DNA of 64,000 nucleotides from Massilia sp. Root133 (GCF_001426525.1 NZ_LMEW01000036.1:133947-197946), one strand, 5' to 3'; shown: positions 1-9,354, numbered from the stretch's first letter. A program made the numbers and translations. Notes: generated by a model from the letters alone, not told the origin.

Positions 1-1
1 T

Positions 2-808
2 CTAGTCCCACGCCGGCGCGAAGTCCGGGCTGACGAGGCGTTCGTCCCGGTCCAGCGCGTCGATGTCGGCGATGTCCTGCCGCGACAGGATCAGGTCGCG
101 CGCCTGCAGGTTGCTCTCCAGGTTCGCGCGCTTCGTCGACGACGGGATCACGGCATATCCCTTCGCCATCGCCCAGGCCAGCGCCACCTGGGCCGGCGTC
201 GCGCCGTGCACCTGCGCGATGCGGGCGATGGTGGCGTCGTCCATCACCTTGCCGTAGGCGAGCGGCATGTAGGCGGTGAGGTGGATGCCGGCATCGACCA
301 TGAACGCGTCCACTGCGCGGTTCTGCAGGAACGGGTGCAGCTCGACCTGGTTCGTCGCGATGTTGTCCGCGCCCACGGCCGCGATGGCGTCGCGCAGCAG
401 CGCAATCGGGAAGTTCGACACGCCGATGGCGCGCGTCAGGCCCGCCTCGCGCGCGGCCAGCAGCGCTTCCATCGATTCCGCGACGGACACCGCGGCGCCC
501 GGCGACGGCCAGTGGATCAAGGTGAGGTCGACGTAATCCGTGCGCAGTTTCACGAGGCTTTCTTCGAGGCTGGCGCGCAGGCGGTTCGCGGCCAGGTGCT
601 CGGTCCAGATCTTGGTGGTGACGAAGACGTCGCCGCGCGCCACGCCCGATCCTGCCAGCGCCTGGCCGACTTCGGCCTCGTTGCCGTAGATCTGCGCCGT
701 GTCGATGTGGCGGTAACCCAGTTCCAGGCCGGTGGCGACGGCATCGATGGCCTGCTGTTCCTTCAGGCGGAACGTGCCGAGGCCCAGTTGCGGGATAGTG
801 GTATGCAT
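2..808 (-). CDS. dkgB: Aldo/keto reductase, DkgB-like
   Basis: Cytosolic NADPH-dependent carbonyl reductase of the aldo/keto reductase superfamily, 268 residues, very like E. coli DkgB (2,5-diketo-D-gluconate or methylglyoxal/beta-keto ester reductase). The catalytic tetrad is visible as Asp36, Tyr41, Lys66 and His99, followed by the LTLIHWPSP strand and a C-terminal IPSSTKR cofactor-binding motif. The ATG at 808 is chosen because AAAGGAGAAA precedes it. The stop lies at the very edge of the window, so the gene is complete. It starts 16 bp after the stop of the MFS gene and is probably cotranscribed with it. The true substrate cannot be told from sequence. Confidence 0.93.
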   Translation of the reverse strand: MHTTIPQLGLGTFRLKEQQAIDAVATGLELGYRHIDTAQIYGNEAEVGQALAGSGVARGDVFVTTKIWTEHLAANRLRASLEESLVKLRTDYVDLTLIHWPSPGAAVSVAESMEALLAAREAGLTRAIGVSNFPIALLRDAIAAVGADNIATNQVELHPFLQNRAVDAFMVDAGIHLTAYMPLAYGKVMDDATIARIAQVHGATPAQVALAWAMAKGYAVIPSSTKRANLESNLQARDLILSRQDIADIDALDRDERLVSPDFAPAWD

Positions 809-824
809 GGTTTCTCCTTTCAAT

Positions 825-2033
825 TCAATGCATGGCGACGGCGCGTTCGCCGTGGACTGCGTGCTGCGGCGCCGGATCGCGCCGGTCAAGCCAGCCGGCC
901 AGCGTGGTGAGGGCGAGCGCGCCGATGACGATCAGGGCGCCGATCCACGGCGTGTGCATCAGGCCGAGGTGCGCGACGATCAGGCCGCCGCCCCACGCGC
1001 CGATGGCGATGCCGACGTTGAACGCGGCGATGTTCAGGCCCGACGCCACATCGACCGCACCCGGCGCATCGCGCTCGGCGCGCTGCACGACGTAGACCTG
1101 CAGGCCCGGCACGTTGCCGAAGGCGACAGCGCCCCAGGCCAGCACGGTGACGAGGACGGCGATCTTGTTCGCGGCCGTGAAGTCGAGGACGAACAGCACG
1201 CCGGCCAGCAACGCGAACACGATCTGCAGGGCGCGCACGGGGCCCTTGCGGTCCGCCAGCTTGCCGCCCCAGATATTGCCGAAGGCGACCGACACGCCGT
1301 ACACGAGCATCACGAGGCCCACGCTGTTCGACGAGAAGCCGGCGACCTGTTCGAGGATCGGCGCGAGATACGTGAAGGCGATGAACGAGCCGCCGTAGCC
1401 CAGCGTGGTCATCGCATACACGAGCAGCAGGCGCGGTTTCTTCAGCACGGACAACTGCGTGAGAAGGCTAGCCGGCTTGCTGCCGGCGATGCCGCGCGGG
1501 ACGAGCAGGGCGATGCCGGCGAATGCGATCACGCCCAGCAGCGCGACGGCCAGGAACGTCATCTGCCAGCCGAAGTGCTGGCCGATGAACGTCCCGAGCG
1601 GGACACCGGTCACGAGGGCCACGGTCAGGCCGCTGAACATCAGCGCGATGGCGCTGGCCGCCTTTTCTTTCGGCACGAGGCTCGTCGCGATCGTCGAACC
1701 GATCGAGAAGAAGACGCCGTGGGCGAGGCCCGTCAGCACGCGGGCGGCCATCAGGGCGGCGTAGCCGGGGGCCATCCACGCGGTCAGGTTACCGGCCGTG
1801 AACAGCAGCATGAGGCCGAGCAGCAGCGTCTTGCGCGGCACCTTGCCGGTGAGGGCGGTCAGCACCGGCGCGCCGATGGCGACGCCCAGCGCGTACAGGC
1901 TCACCAGCAGGCCGGCGGACGGCACGGATACGTGCAGGCTGGAAGCGATGGTGGGGATCAGGCCGACGATCACGAATTCCGTCGTGCCGATGGCGAAGGC
2001 GCTCAGTGTAAGGGCCCATAAAGCGAGTGGCAT
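825..2033 (-). CDS. MFS transporter, DHA1 family (AraJ/YdhP-like)
   Basis: Inner-membrane proton-driven efflux permease of the major facilitator superfamily, 402 residues with about 12 hydrophobic segments. The N-terminus (FAIGTTEFVIVGLIPTIA) and the LTGLAHGVFFSIGS segment are typical of the drug/sugar exporter group including AraJ, YdhP and purine efflux PbuE. The ATG at 2033 follows TAGGAGAACAAG. A longer frame reaches upstream through a palindromic repeat and is not coding. It is the first gene of a two-gene unit with the aldo/keto reductase and is divergent from a LysR gene that probably controls it. The exported compound is unknown. Confidence 0.9.
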   Translation of the reverse strand: MPLALWALTLSAFAIGTTEFVIVGLIPTIASSLHVSVPSAGLLVSLYALGVAIGAPVLTALTGKVPRKTLLLGLMLLFTAGNLTAWMAPGYAALMAARVLTGLAHGVFFSIGSTIATSLVPKEKAASAIALMFSGLTVALVTGVPLGTFIGQHFGWQMTFLAVALLGVIAFAGIALLVPRGIAGSKPASLLTQLSVLKKPRLLLVYAMTTLGYGGSFIAFTYLAPILEQVAGFSSNSVGLVMLVYGVSVAFGNIWGGKLADRKGPVRALQIVFALLAGVLFVLDFTAANKIAVLVTVLAWGAVAFGNVPGLQVYVVQRAERDAPGAVDVASGLNIAAFNVGIAIGAWGGGLIVAHLGLMHTPWIGALIVIGALALTTLAGWLDRRDPAPQHAVHGERAVAMH

Positions 2034-2052
2034 TCTTGTTCTCCTAAAAGTA

Positions 2053-2179
2053 CCGTCGTTCCCGCGGAGGCGGGAACCCATGCCGACCATCCGGATGCAA
2101 TACTTCGGACGTATCGCGGCATGCTTGAAAACTGACTTCGGAAGCTCAGCATGGGTCCCCGTTTTCACGGGGACGACGG
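2053..2179. repeat. Composite palindromic intergenic repeat, copy 1
   Basis: The left end CCGTCGTTCCCGCGGAGGCG forms a hairpin (TTCCCGCggaggCGGGAA). The right end carries the inverted partner, CCCCGTTTTCACGGGGACGACGG. The outer CCGTCG/CGACGG pair closes the element. It fills the intergenic region between the MFS and LysR genes. Related copies lie at 23997, 26109 and 30791. Confidence 0.8.
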
Positions 2180-2262
2180 GTGGGTCGAGGGGGCATTCTG
2201 GCCGTCCCGTCCACAAAGAAAAACCCGTGGCCGTACAATAGACTTTTGACCTGGGAGCAAAA

Positions 2263-3159
2263 ATGCTGGACGTGGGCGCGTTGATCGCATTCGTCGCCGT
2301 GATCGACACGGGTTCGTTTTCGAATGCCGCCGAGCGGCTGGGGCAGACGCCGTCCGGCGTGTCGCGTACCATCTCGCGTCTGGAGCAGCAGCTCGGCATG
2401 ACCCTCATCCACCGCACGACGCGCCGCCTCGATCTCACCGAGGAAGGCAACTGGCTGCTGGCCCGCGCGCGCCGCATCCTCGCCGACCTGGAAGAGACGG
2501 AGTCGCAGGCCGCCCTCGCGCGCGCGCAGCCCGCGGGCCTCGTGCGCGTGAACGCCGCGACGCCGACCCTGGATCACCTGATCGCCCCGCAGCTGGCGGA
2601 CTTCCTCGATGCGTACCCGCAGGTGCAGGTGGAACTCACGAGCGGCGAGACCGTCGTCGACCTGATCGAGGAGAAGGCCGACGTCGCGATCCGCATCGGC
2701 CAGTTGACCGACTCGACGCTCAATGCCCGCCGCCTGGGCCGCAGCCGCATCCGCGTGCTCGCCGCCCCCGGCTATCTCGAACGCCACGGCACGCCGCGGC
2801 AAGTGGAAGACTTGATGAAGCACCGCCTCGTCGGCTTCGTCGCGCCGGCGTCGCTGAATACGTGGCCGCTGCGCGCCGGCACGGAAGAGGGCTGGCGCAT
2901 CGCGCCGCACGTGACGGCCACCAGCGGCGAGACGGTCCGCCACCTCGCGCTGCAGGGCGCGGGCATCGTCAGCCTGTCCGACTTCCTCACGCGCGCCGAC
3001 GTCGCCGCGGGCCGCCTCGTGCCTGTGCTGGAAGAGGCGGCGCTGCCGTGGACCCAGCCCGTGTGGGCCGTGTTCTACAAGCAGGGCGCGCTGGCGCCGC
3101 GCGTGAAGGCGCTCGTCGACTTCCTCGCCGACCGGCTGGCCGGCGTGCTCGAACCTTGA
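2263..3159 (+). CDS. LysR-family transcriptional regulator
   Basis: DNA-binding regulator of 298 residues. It has an N-terminal winged helix-turn-helix at about residues 4-62 (AAERLGQTPSGVSRTISRLE) and a LysR substrate-binding domain from about residue 88 to 292. ATG 2263 follows CTGGGAGC. It is transcribed away from the MFS/aldo-keto reductase pair and 25 bp ahead of the PhzF gene, so the usual LysR logic suggests it controls one or both. The inducer is not predictable. Confidence 0.93.
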   Translation: MLDVGALIAFVAVIDTGSFSNAAERLGQTPSGVSRTISRLEQQLGMTLIHRTTRRLDLTEEGNWLLARARRILADLEETESQAALARAQPAGLVRVNAATPTLDHLIAPQLADFLDAYPQVQVELTSGETVVDLIEEKADVAIRIGQLTDSTLNARRLGRSRIRVLAAPGYLERHGTPRQVEDLMKHRLVGFVAPASLNTWPLRAGTEEGWRIAPHVTATSGETVRHLALQGAGIVSLSDFLTRADVAAGRLVPVLEEAALPWTQPVWAVFYKQGALAPRVKALVDFLADRLAGVLEP

Positions 3160-3184
3160 CCATCCATCCCGACAAGGAGACCGC

Positions 3185-4036
3185 ATGACCATCACGACTT
3201 CGCACATCCTTCGCATCGCCGCATTCTCGGACGGCGACGCCGGCGGTAATCCGGCCGGCGTCTGGATCGGGGAATCCCTGCCGCCGGCCGACGAGATGCA
3301 GCGCCTGGCCCACGCCGTCGGCTATTCGGAGACGGCATTCGCCGAGCCGCAAGGAAAGGGCTGGCGCGTGCGCTACTTCTCGCCGGCGTCCGAAGTGCCG
3401 TTCTGCGGCCACGCGACGATCGCGCTCGGCGCCGCGCTGGCCCGGCGCGACGGCGACGGCGTGTATGCGCTGGCGCTGAACGATGGCGACATTACGGTCG
3501 AAGGGCGACGAGAAGGCGGTCGCGTGGCCGCCGCGCTGCAATCGCCGCCGACGTGGAGCCGCCCGGCCGCGCCGGAACTCGTCGCGGACGCATTGATGCT
3601 GTTCGGTTACCACGACGCAGACCTCGACCCGCGCATCCCGCCCGGCCTTGCCCACGCGGGCGCGAACCACCTCGTGCTGGCGCTGGCCAGCCGCGACCTG
3701 CTGGCCGCCATGCGCTACGACCTGGAGGCGGGCCGCGCGCTGATGGAGAAGCACGGCCTGACGACGATCGTGCTGGCCTGGGTGGAGTCCCCGCGGCGTT
3801 TTCATACCCGCAATCCATTCGCGATCGGCGGCGTCTACGAGGACCCGGCCACGGGCGCGGGCACGGCCGCACTGGCCGGCTACCTGCGCGACCTCGGCTG
3901 GCCGCACGGCGGCGCGATCGACGTCGTGCAGGGCGAAGACATGGGCATGCGGTCGTTATTGCGGGCCGAAATCGGTCCGGAACAGGGCGGTTCGATCCGC
4001 GTTAGCGGGACCGCAAGAATGTTGATGAAAGACTAA
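3185..4036 (+). CDS. PhzF-family isomerase/epimerase
   Basis: Cytosolic protein of 283 residues with the two-lobed diaminopimelate-epimerase-like fold of the PhzF family. Visible motifs are GNPAGV near residue 21, YSETAF with the catalytic Glu49, FCGHATIALG near 77 and DPATGAGTAALAGY near 222. PhzF itself isomerises a phenazine precursor, but no other phenazine gene is present, so a different small substrate is likely. AAGGAGA precedes ATG 3185. It lies 25 bp after the LysR gene and is probably cotranscribed. Confidence 0.9.
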   Translation: MTITTSHILRIAAFSDGDAGGNPAGVWIGESLPPADEMQRLAHAVGYSETAFAEPQGKGWRVRYFSPASEVPFCGHATIALGAALARRDGDGVYALALNDGDITVEGRREGGRVAAALQSPPTWSRPAAPELVADALMLFGYHDADLDPRIPPGLAHAGANHLVLALASRDLLAAMRYDLEAGRALMEKHGLTTIVLAWVESPRRFHTRNPFAIGGVYEDPATGAGTAALAGYLRDLGWPHGGAIDVVQGEDMGMRSLLRAEIGPEQGGSIRVSGTARMLMKD

Positions 4037-4115
4037 TGAAATTGATCATGATTTATTGAAAATTGAAATAGGGGCAAAAGACACGCTTTTTCGACAATTT
4101 GTTAACCCCTGCAAC

Positions 4116-4153
4116 GTTGATAAAGTTCAAAACATCCGTTTCTGAACATCAAC
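4116..4153. promoter_or_regulatory. Interrupted dyad before the acyltransferase gene
   Basis: GTTGAT-AAA-GTTCA, a 13-nt gap, then TGAAC-ATCAAC, giving 11 matching bases per arm with a 3-nt bulge. It ends two bases before the AGGAG ribosome site of the gene at 4166. It could be an operator or a 5'-UTR hairpin. Confidence 0.4.
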
Positions 4154-4165
4154 ACAGGAGTCAAC

Positions 4166-4939
4166 ATGGAAATGCGCCACCCCGGCGTTCTTCGCCCCGC
4201 CGTTTCAGGCCCCGCCGCCGGCGTGGGCAAGCCGACCGAACGCCTGCCCTTCACCATCCGCCGCGTGGACAACGAGGCCGACTTGTGGAAAGCCGTCCGC
4301 GTGCGTCACGCCGCGTATGCGCGCCACGTCCCGGACTTCGCGCGGCAGCTCGTCAAGCCCGAATCGTCTGACTACGGCGACGACGCAATCGTTTTCCTCG
4401 CCGAATCCAAGCTGGACGGCGCACCGCTGGGCACGGCCCGGATGCAGACGAACCTGGACGAGCCGCTGCATGTCGAAGCGTCCGTCGAGTTGCCCGACTG
4501 GCTGCGTGGCCAGCCGCTGGCCGAGATGAGCCGCCTGGGCGTGGACAACGGCCGCATCGGCCGCATGGTCAAGACCGCGCTGCTGAAGGCCGGCGTCATG
4601 TATTGCCAGCAGAACGGCATCCACTGGGCCCTGGCGACAGGCCGCGCGCCGATCGACCGCCAGTACGAACAGCTGACCTTCGTCGACGTGTTCCCGGAAC
4701 TGGGCTTCATCCCGCTGCGCCACGTGGGCAATATTCCGCACCGGATCATGGCGTTCGACATCTCGACGATCGAGGAACGCTGGACGGCCGCTCAGCACCC
4801 GTTGCTGAACTTCTTCTGCCACACGCACCACCCGGACATCGATGTCCGGGGCCATGCCGGTGTGCGGCCGCCGTTACCCAATGCGGGTGGGATGGGTGTT
4901 GTAAGGCAGGCATCGGAATGGCACGAACTTGTTGCCTGA
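4166..4939 (+). CDS. GNAT-fold acyltransferase, FeeM / autoinducer-synthase-like
   Basis: Protein of 257 residues resembling the N-acyl amino acid synthase FeeM and related GNAT enzymes near LuxI-type acyl-homoserine lactone synthases. Supporting pattern: early RIRHAAY-like helix (VRVRHAAYARHV, about residue 48), then FLAESKLDGAPLGTARM, the EMSRLGVD strand near residue 120, and a C-terminal GFIPLRH segment. These enzymes transfer an acyl chain, often from acyl-ACP, to an amine. AGGAG precedes ATG 4166. It sits directly before a large cyclic-di-GMP protein. The family call is from pattern memory; the acyl donor and acceptor are unknown. Confidence 0.65.
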   Translation: MEMRHPGVLRPAVSGPAAGVGKPTERLPFTIRRVDNEADLWKAVRVRHAAYARHVPDFARQLVKPESSDYGDDAIVFLAESKLDGAPLGTARMQTNLDEPLHVEASVELPDWLRGQPLAEMSRLGVDNGRIGRMVKTALLKAGVMYCQQNGIHWALATGRAPIDRQYEQLTFVDVFPELGFIPLRHVGNIPHRIMAFDISTIEERWTAAQHPLLNFFCHTHHPDIDVRGHAGVRPPLPNAGGMGVVRQASEWHELVA

Positions 4940-5039
4940 TCCATTAATTGCATGACGGCATTACTGTAAAGCTGTATCCTTGCGAAACGATAACGGCCGC
5001 CCGCGCCAACGGGCCGCGATACGAGCTTTTCAGATACTC

Positions 5040-8000
5040 ATGCAATTCACATCATCCGGTCGCTGGAAACTGCCGGGCATGGCGCAGTCCGCGCTGGACC
5101 TGACGTTCAAGGCGTTCGCCTATTATCTGATTCCGATCGTGATCGGTGTCGTTTCCATCGTCGCCCTCGTGTGCTGGGACAGCCAGTACGTGTCGGGCAG
5201 CAGCGATGCGCGCGACATCCGCGTCCTGAAGGAAACCGCTCCGCTGAGCCCGCCCGCGGCCAACGCCCGCCTGCATGCCGCCGTTCCGGTGTCGTACTTC
5301 GACACCCACCTGTCCGAAGCGCCCGTGTGGTTCCGCTTCAGCACGCGTCCGCGCGCGCCCGGCAGCATCGTCGGCGACGTCATCGAATTCCCGTCGCGCC
5401 ACGCCGTCGATATTTCCTGCTGGGACGCCGCCACCCTGCAACTGCTCGGCATGGCCACGCGCGAGCAGGGCACGCCCTATCTGCATCCGTCCAAGGCCGG
5501 CTTCGCCCTGCAACTCACCGACCTGCCGCGCGAGATCCTGTGCCGCGGCACGTTCGCCGGCCCCGCGCGCGTGAACGTCGTGCAATGGCCGGAGACTCAG
5601 TTCGACCTGTCCGTCGAGGGCTACCACCGCAAGTCGGGCCTGCTCGACGGCGGCATGATCGTGCTGTCGCTGTTCGTCCTGATCACGGCGCTCATCAACC
5701 GCCAGCCGCTGTACGTACTGTTTTCCGGCTGGCTGCTGCTGAACCTGCGCATCGCCGGACTGTCGGCCGGCTGGGACATCCAGTGGCTGGGCATGACCGT
5801 GCCGCCGCAATGGATGCTGCTGGGCCGCTCGCTGACGATCGCGTTGTACGGCGTGTCCACGCTCACGCTGTACCAGGCCCTGTTCCGCGAAGAGCTCGTC
5901 AAGACGCGCTGGGCGATCCCGCTGCGCATCACGCAATGGGCGTGCATCCCGCTGCTCATCGGTGCCGTCACCATGCCGTACGGGACGTTCCTGCCGATGC
6001 TGTGGGTCATCATGGCCTTCGGCTTCACGCTGATGACGCTGGGCCTCATCACGATCATCATCCGTTCGCGCAACCGCGTGGCGGGCTGGTTCGCGGCCTC
6101 GTTTGCGCTGACCTATGTCGCCTCACTGGCCGAGGTCGTGTCGGCGGCGCTCGGCATGCACCAGGTGCTGAACGTGATCAACAGCGTAACGGCGGCGCTC
6201 GCGTCGAGCCTGCTGGCCGCGCTGGCCGTCGCCGAGCAGATGCGCATGGAAACGCAGAAGCGCCGCGAAGCGCAGGAAAAGCTGGAACATGCCTACGAAG
6301 CGATGCCCGTCGGCCTGTTCACGCTGGACATGTACGGCAACATCGTGAGCGCCAACCCGGCCATGCGCAAGATGCTGGGCATCACCGAGATCGTCCCCGG
6401 CCGCACGTCGTGGAAGCAATTCTTCGCCGACAGCCTGTGGTCGGAATTGCTGGAGCAGGTGCACTTGCGCAGCAACGCCGAGATGCAGATCGCCAGCCGC
6501 GACGGCGCCCAGCGCTTCATGGTCAGCGCCACGCTCGCGCGCGGCCGCGTGGAGGCGGTGCTGCAGGACGTCACCGAGCAATACCAGGCCACCGAGCAAC
6601 TGCGCTTCATGGCCAACAACGACCCGCTGACGAAAGTCTTCAACCGGCGCGGCATCGAAAAGATGTTCGAGGGCGCGGCCCAGCTGCTGGGCGCGGGCAA
6701 GCCGCTGGCGCTGGCCTACATCGACCTCGACCGTTTTAAACTGATCAACGACCTGTTCGGCCACGCGGCCGGCGACGAAGTGCTGAAGCAGGTGTGCGAA
6801 CGCATGGAACTGACCTTGGCCGGCGGCCAGAAGATCGGCCGCGTGGGCGGTGACGAATTCGTCATCGTCATGCCGGATACCGCGATCCCGCTGGCGTCGC
6901 TGATCTGCCGCGGCATCGTCGACCGCATCGGCGGCACGCCGTACCGCGTGGGCGACAAGGCGTTCCACGTGCGCGGCTCCGTCGGCCTGATCGAAGTCTC
7001 GCCGGGCATGCCGATGAAGGACGCCGTGTCCACCGCGGACCGCGCCTGCCGCGAGGCGAAGGGCGGGCACCACGAAGGCCTCGTCGTGTACGAACGCGGT
7101 TCGAACGCGTTCCAGGAGCGCGCCAACGAATTGAACCTCGTCGCGCGCCTGTCGGGTCCGGACGCCACCGACGGCATGTTCCTCGAGATGCAGCCGATCA
7201 TGTCGCTCTCCGCGCCGTACGAATCGCTGAACTTCGAGGTACTGCTGCGCATGCGCGAGGCGGATGGCCGCGTGGCCCCGGCCGGCCCGTTGATCGCCGC
7301 CGCCGAGAAGAGCGGGCGTGCGGGCGTGATCGACCGCTGGGTGCTGTCGACGACGCTGTCGTGGATCGAGGACAACCTGGAATCGCTGACCAATACGCGC
7401 TTCGTGTGCATGAACCTGTCCGGCGCGTCGCTCAACGACGAGCGCTTCGTGCAGGACACGCTGGAAGTCCTGGCCCGCTACACGCACGTGGCGAGCCGCC
7501 TGTGCATGGAGATCACGGAAAGCGTGGCGCTGCACGACCTGGACAACACGCGCCGCTTCATCGACCAGGTGCGCAACTTCGGCGTGAAGGTGGCGCTGGA
7601 CGATTTCGGCGCGGGCTACACGTCGTTCTCGTACCTGAAGGAGCTGCCGGCGGACGTGCTCAAGATCGACGGCAACTTCATCGTCAACATCAACGCGCAC
7701 CCGGCCAACGTGGCCATCGTGGAAGCGATCGTCAGCCTGGCCGGCAACCTGGGCATGCGCACGATCGCGGAGTGGGCCGAGGACGCGGCCACGATCCGCA
7801 CGCTGGCGGAGATCGGCGTCGACTACGTGCAGGGCTATGCGGTGGCGCGTTCGCAACTGCCGGAAAAACTGCTCGCCGCGAGTTCGTCGGCCAGCTTCAT
7901 CCAGGGCGAGGACGTGCTGCAGCTCGTGCGCACGCTGGGTACGTCGGCCAATGAGTCCGACCTGCTCGGATTCGCGCCCTGCGACGGGCACCTGTCCTAA
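5040..8000 (+). CDS. Membrane-bound PAS-GGDEF-EAL cyclic-di-GMP signalling protein
   Basis: Inner-membrane protein of 986 residues. It has an N-terminal membrane segment (about 20-42), a periplasmic domain to about residue 200, a bundle of about seven membrane helices (200-400, 7TMR-DISM-like), a short coiled linker, a PAS domain (about 415-520), a GGDEF domain with intact GGDEF at 603-607, and an EAL domain whose signature reads EVL at 733-735. The DDFGAGYTSFSYLKELPADVLKID segment is intact, so both cyclase and phosphodiesterase activity are possible. The ATG at 5040 is used; an in-frame TTG at 4980 is an alternative, and neither has a clear Shine-Dalgarno. It may act with the acyltransferase just upstream. 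Confidence 0.9.
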   Translation: MQFTSSGRWKLPGMAQSALDLTFKAFAYYLIPIVIGVVSIVALVCWDSQYVSGSSDARDIRVLKETAPLSPPAANARLHAAVPVSYFDTHLSEAPVWFRFSTRPRAPGSIVGDVIEFPSRHAVDISCWDAATLQLLGMATREQGTPYLHPSKAGFALQLTDLPREILCRGTFAGPARVNVVQWPETQFDLSVEGYHRKSGLLDGGMIVLSLFVLITALINRQPLYVLFSGWLLLNLRIAGLSAGWDIQWLGMTVPPQWMLLGRSLTIALYGVSTLTLYQALFREELVKTRWAIPLRITQWACIPLLIGAVTMPYGTFLPMLWVIMAFGFTLMTLGLITIIIRSRNRVAGWFAASFALTYVASLAEVVSAALGMHQVLNVINSVTAALASSLLAALAVAEQMRMETQKRREAQEKLEHAYEAMPVGLFTLDMYGNIVSANPAMRKMLGITEIVPGRTSWKQFFADSLWSELLEQVHLRSNAEMQIASRDGAQRFMVSATLARGRVEAVLQDVTEQYQATEQLRFMANNDPLTKVFNRRGIEKMFEGAAQLLGAGKPLALAYIDLDRFKLINDLFGHAAGDEVLKQVCERMELTLAGGQKIGRVGGDEFVIVMPDTAIPLASLICRGIVDRIGGTPYRVGDKAFHVRGSVGLIEVSPGMPMKDAVSTADRACREAKGGHHEGLVVYERGSNAFQERANELNLVARLSGPDATDGMFLEMQPIMSLSAPYESLNFEVLLRMREADGRVAPAGPLIAAAEKSGRAGVIDRWVLSTTLSWIEDNLESLTNTRFVCMNLSGASLNDERFVQDTLEVLARYTHVASRLCMEITESVALHDLDNTRRFIDQVRNFGVKVALDDFGAGYTSFSYLKELPADVLKIDGNFIVNINAHPANVAIVEAIVSLAGNLGMRTIAEWAEDAATIRTLAEIGVDYVQGYAVARSQLPEKLLAASSSASFIQGEDVLQLVRTLGTSANESDLLGFAPCDGHLS

Positions 8001-8338
8001 TTCAAACCGGCCAGGCGCGGGCGCGCGTCCTGCAGCATCAGCATGCGCCGCGCTTCCTTCAGCGTGGCGATGTCGCGCGCCAGCTTCACGGGCGCCGCGA
8101 GATTCGGCCGCTTCCACGTAACGCGCGGCAGCTCGGCCGCGGGCAGCACGTGGCGCTGCGGTGGCAGCGGGCCCGAGTCGCGCGACACGGGCGTCGAGAC
8201 GGAACCGGACGCGCAGGGCTGGTCCGTCAGCGTGACGTGACCATTGCTGTCCACGCATTTGACGATCTCGCCGGCCCATGCCGGCGCCGCCAGTACCGCG
8301 GCGGCGATCATGCTCAGCAGTCTAACTGGGCGTTTCAT
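7997..8338 (-). CDS. Small exported DUF4124-like protein
   Basis: Protein of 113 residues with a Sec signal peptide (MKRPVRLLSMIAAAVLAAPAWA) followed by EIVKCVDSNGHVTLTDQPC, the short two-cysteine pattern of the DUF4124 family of periplasmic proteins. The C-terminal half is basic and probably helical. Function is unknown. Its last codons overlap the stop of the convergent GGDEF/EAL gene by 4 bp. Confidence 0.8.
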   Translation of the reverse strand: MKRPVRLLSMIAAAVLAAPAWAGEIVKCVDSNGHVTLTDQPCASGSVSTPVSRDSGPLPPQRHVLPAAELPRVTWKRPNLAAPVKLARDIATLKEARRMLMLQDARPRLAGLN

Positions 8339-8400
8339 GGTGTTCTCCTGTGCTAGGTTCCCATCGTGCCCCGCGCGGCCGCCTGCCTCTGTTCGGTGCC

Positions 8401-9354
8401 TCACCCAGTGCGCATGTCGGCCTCCAGCGCCGTCGTGACGCGGGTTTCTTCGCGATGTGCCCGGGTGCACAGGACGACCCCCGCGACCAGCAGCGCCAGC
8501 GCGACCGCTTCGAGCGGCGTCGGCCAGCGGCCCTCCCACAGGTAGCCGTACAGCGACGCGAAGATGGTCTCGAACACGATCATCTGCCCCGTGAGCGTGA
8601 GCGGCAGCGCGCGGCTGGCCACGTTCCACAGTCCATTGCCGAGCACGGAACAGAACAGCGCCATCGCGCCGACGAGACCGGCGAAGCGCAGCCAGTCGGA
8701 GTTCGTGTGGACGAGTGTGTCGCCATAAAACGCGGGCACCGCCAGCACGATCGCTTCGAGGCCCGTGACAACGCCCGTCAACAGGCTCCAGTCCTGCGCC
8801 GACACGTGGGCCAGCCGCGCGAGCCAGCGGCTGTTGCTGACGGCATACGTCGTCCACGACACGAGCGCGCCACCGGCGCACAGCAAGCCTGTCAGGGAGC
8901 TCCAGCCGGAGGTGGCCAGCGATTGCCAGCTGATGCAGACGAGCCCGGCCATGCTGCAGGCCAGCGAGGGCAGCAGTTCGCGCAGTGTCGGAGAATGGTG
9001 CTCGCGGCTGCCGACGAGCGTCACGGCGAGCGGCAGCAGGCCGATCACGAAGGCAGTCATCGCGACGCCGCCCGTCTGCACGGCCCTGGCCAGCAGCACG
9101 TAGTACAGGATGTTGCCGATGACACTGAGCCACGCAAGGGCCCGCCACTCGCGCCAGCCGAGCGCGCCCTTCAGCCGGCGCCACGACGGCGCGACGAGCA
9201 CGGCGGCGACGAGCCCGTAGGCGAGATAGCGCCCGGCGGACAGCTGCAGCGGCGGAAAATCGGCGGCCAGCCTGGGCGCCAGGAAGACGAGTCCCCAGAA
9301 CGCGCCGGCGACGATGCCGGCCGCGATGCCGAGGAGGGTTTTGTTGGTGGTCAC
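8401..9354 (-). CDS. EamA/DMT-family transporter
   Basis: Inner-membrane protein of 317 residues with about ten hydrophobic helices in two EamA repeats, as in drug/metabolite exporters of the YdcZ/RhaT/EamA superfamily. The start is GTG at 9354, preceded by GGAG at suitable spacing. A signature such as FETIFASLYGYLWEGRWPT near the C-terminus matches the second EamA repeat. It is a lone gene with no obvious cotranscribed enzyme, so the substrate is unknown. Confidence 0.87.
   Translation of the reverse strand: MTTNKTLLGIAAGIVAGAFWGLVFLAPRLAADFPPLQLSAGRYLAYGLVAAVLVAPSWRRLKGALGWREWRALAWLSVIGNILYYVLLARAVQTGGVAMTAFVIGLLPLAVTLVGSREHHSPTLRELLPSLACSMAGLVCISWQSLATSGWSSLTGLLCAGGALVSWTTYAVSNSRWLARLAHVSAQDWSLLTGVVTGLEAIVLAVPAFYGDTLVHTNSDWLRFAGLVGAMALFCSVLGNGLWNVASRALPLTLTGQMIVFETIFASLYGYLWEGRWPTPLEAVALALLVAGVVLCTRAHREETRVTTALEADMRTG

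Noticed and set aside
4121..4147. TAAAGTTC before the acyltransferase as a FliA promoter
   Set aside because: The -35-like octamer fits, but the sequence 11 bp on (TTCTGAAC) does not match the -10 box; the site is better explained as part of a dyad.
6123..8279. Open frame of 718 codons antisense to the GGDEF/EAL gene
   Set aside because: Shadow frame; the + strand protein has intact motifs over its full length.
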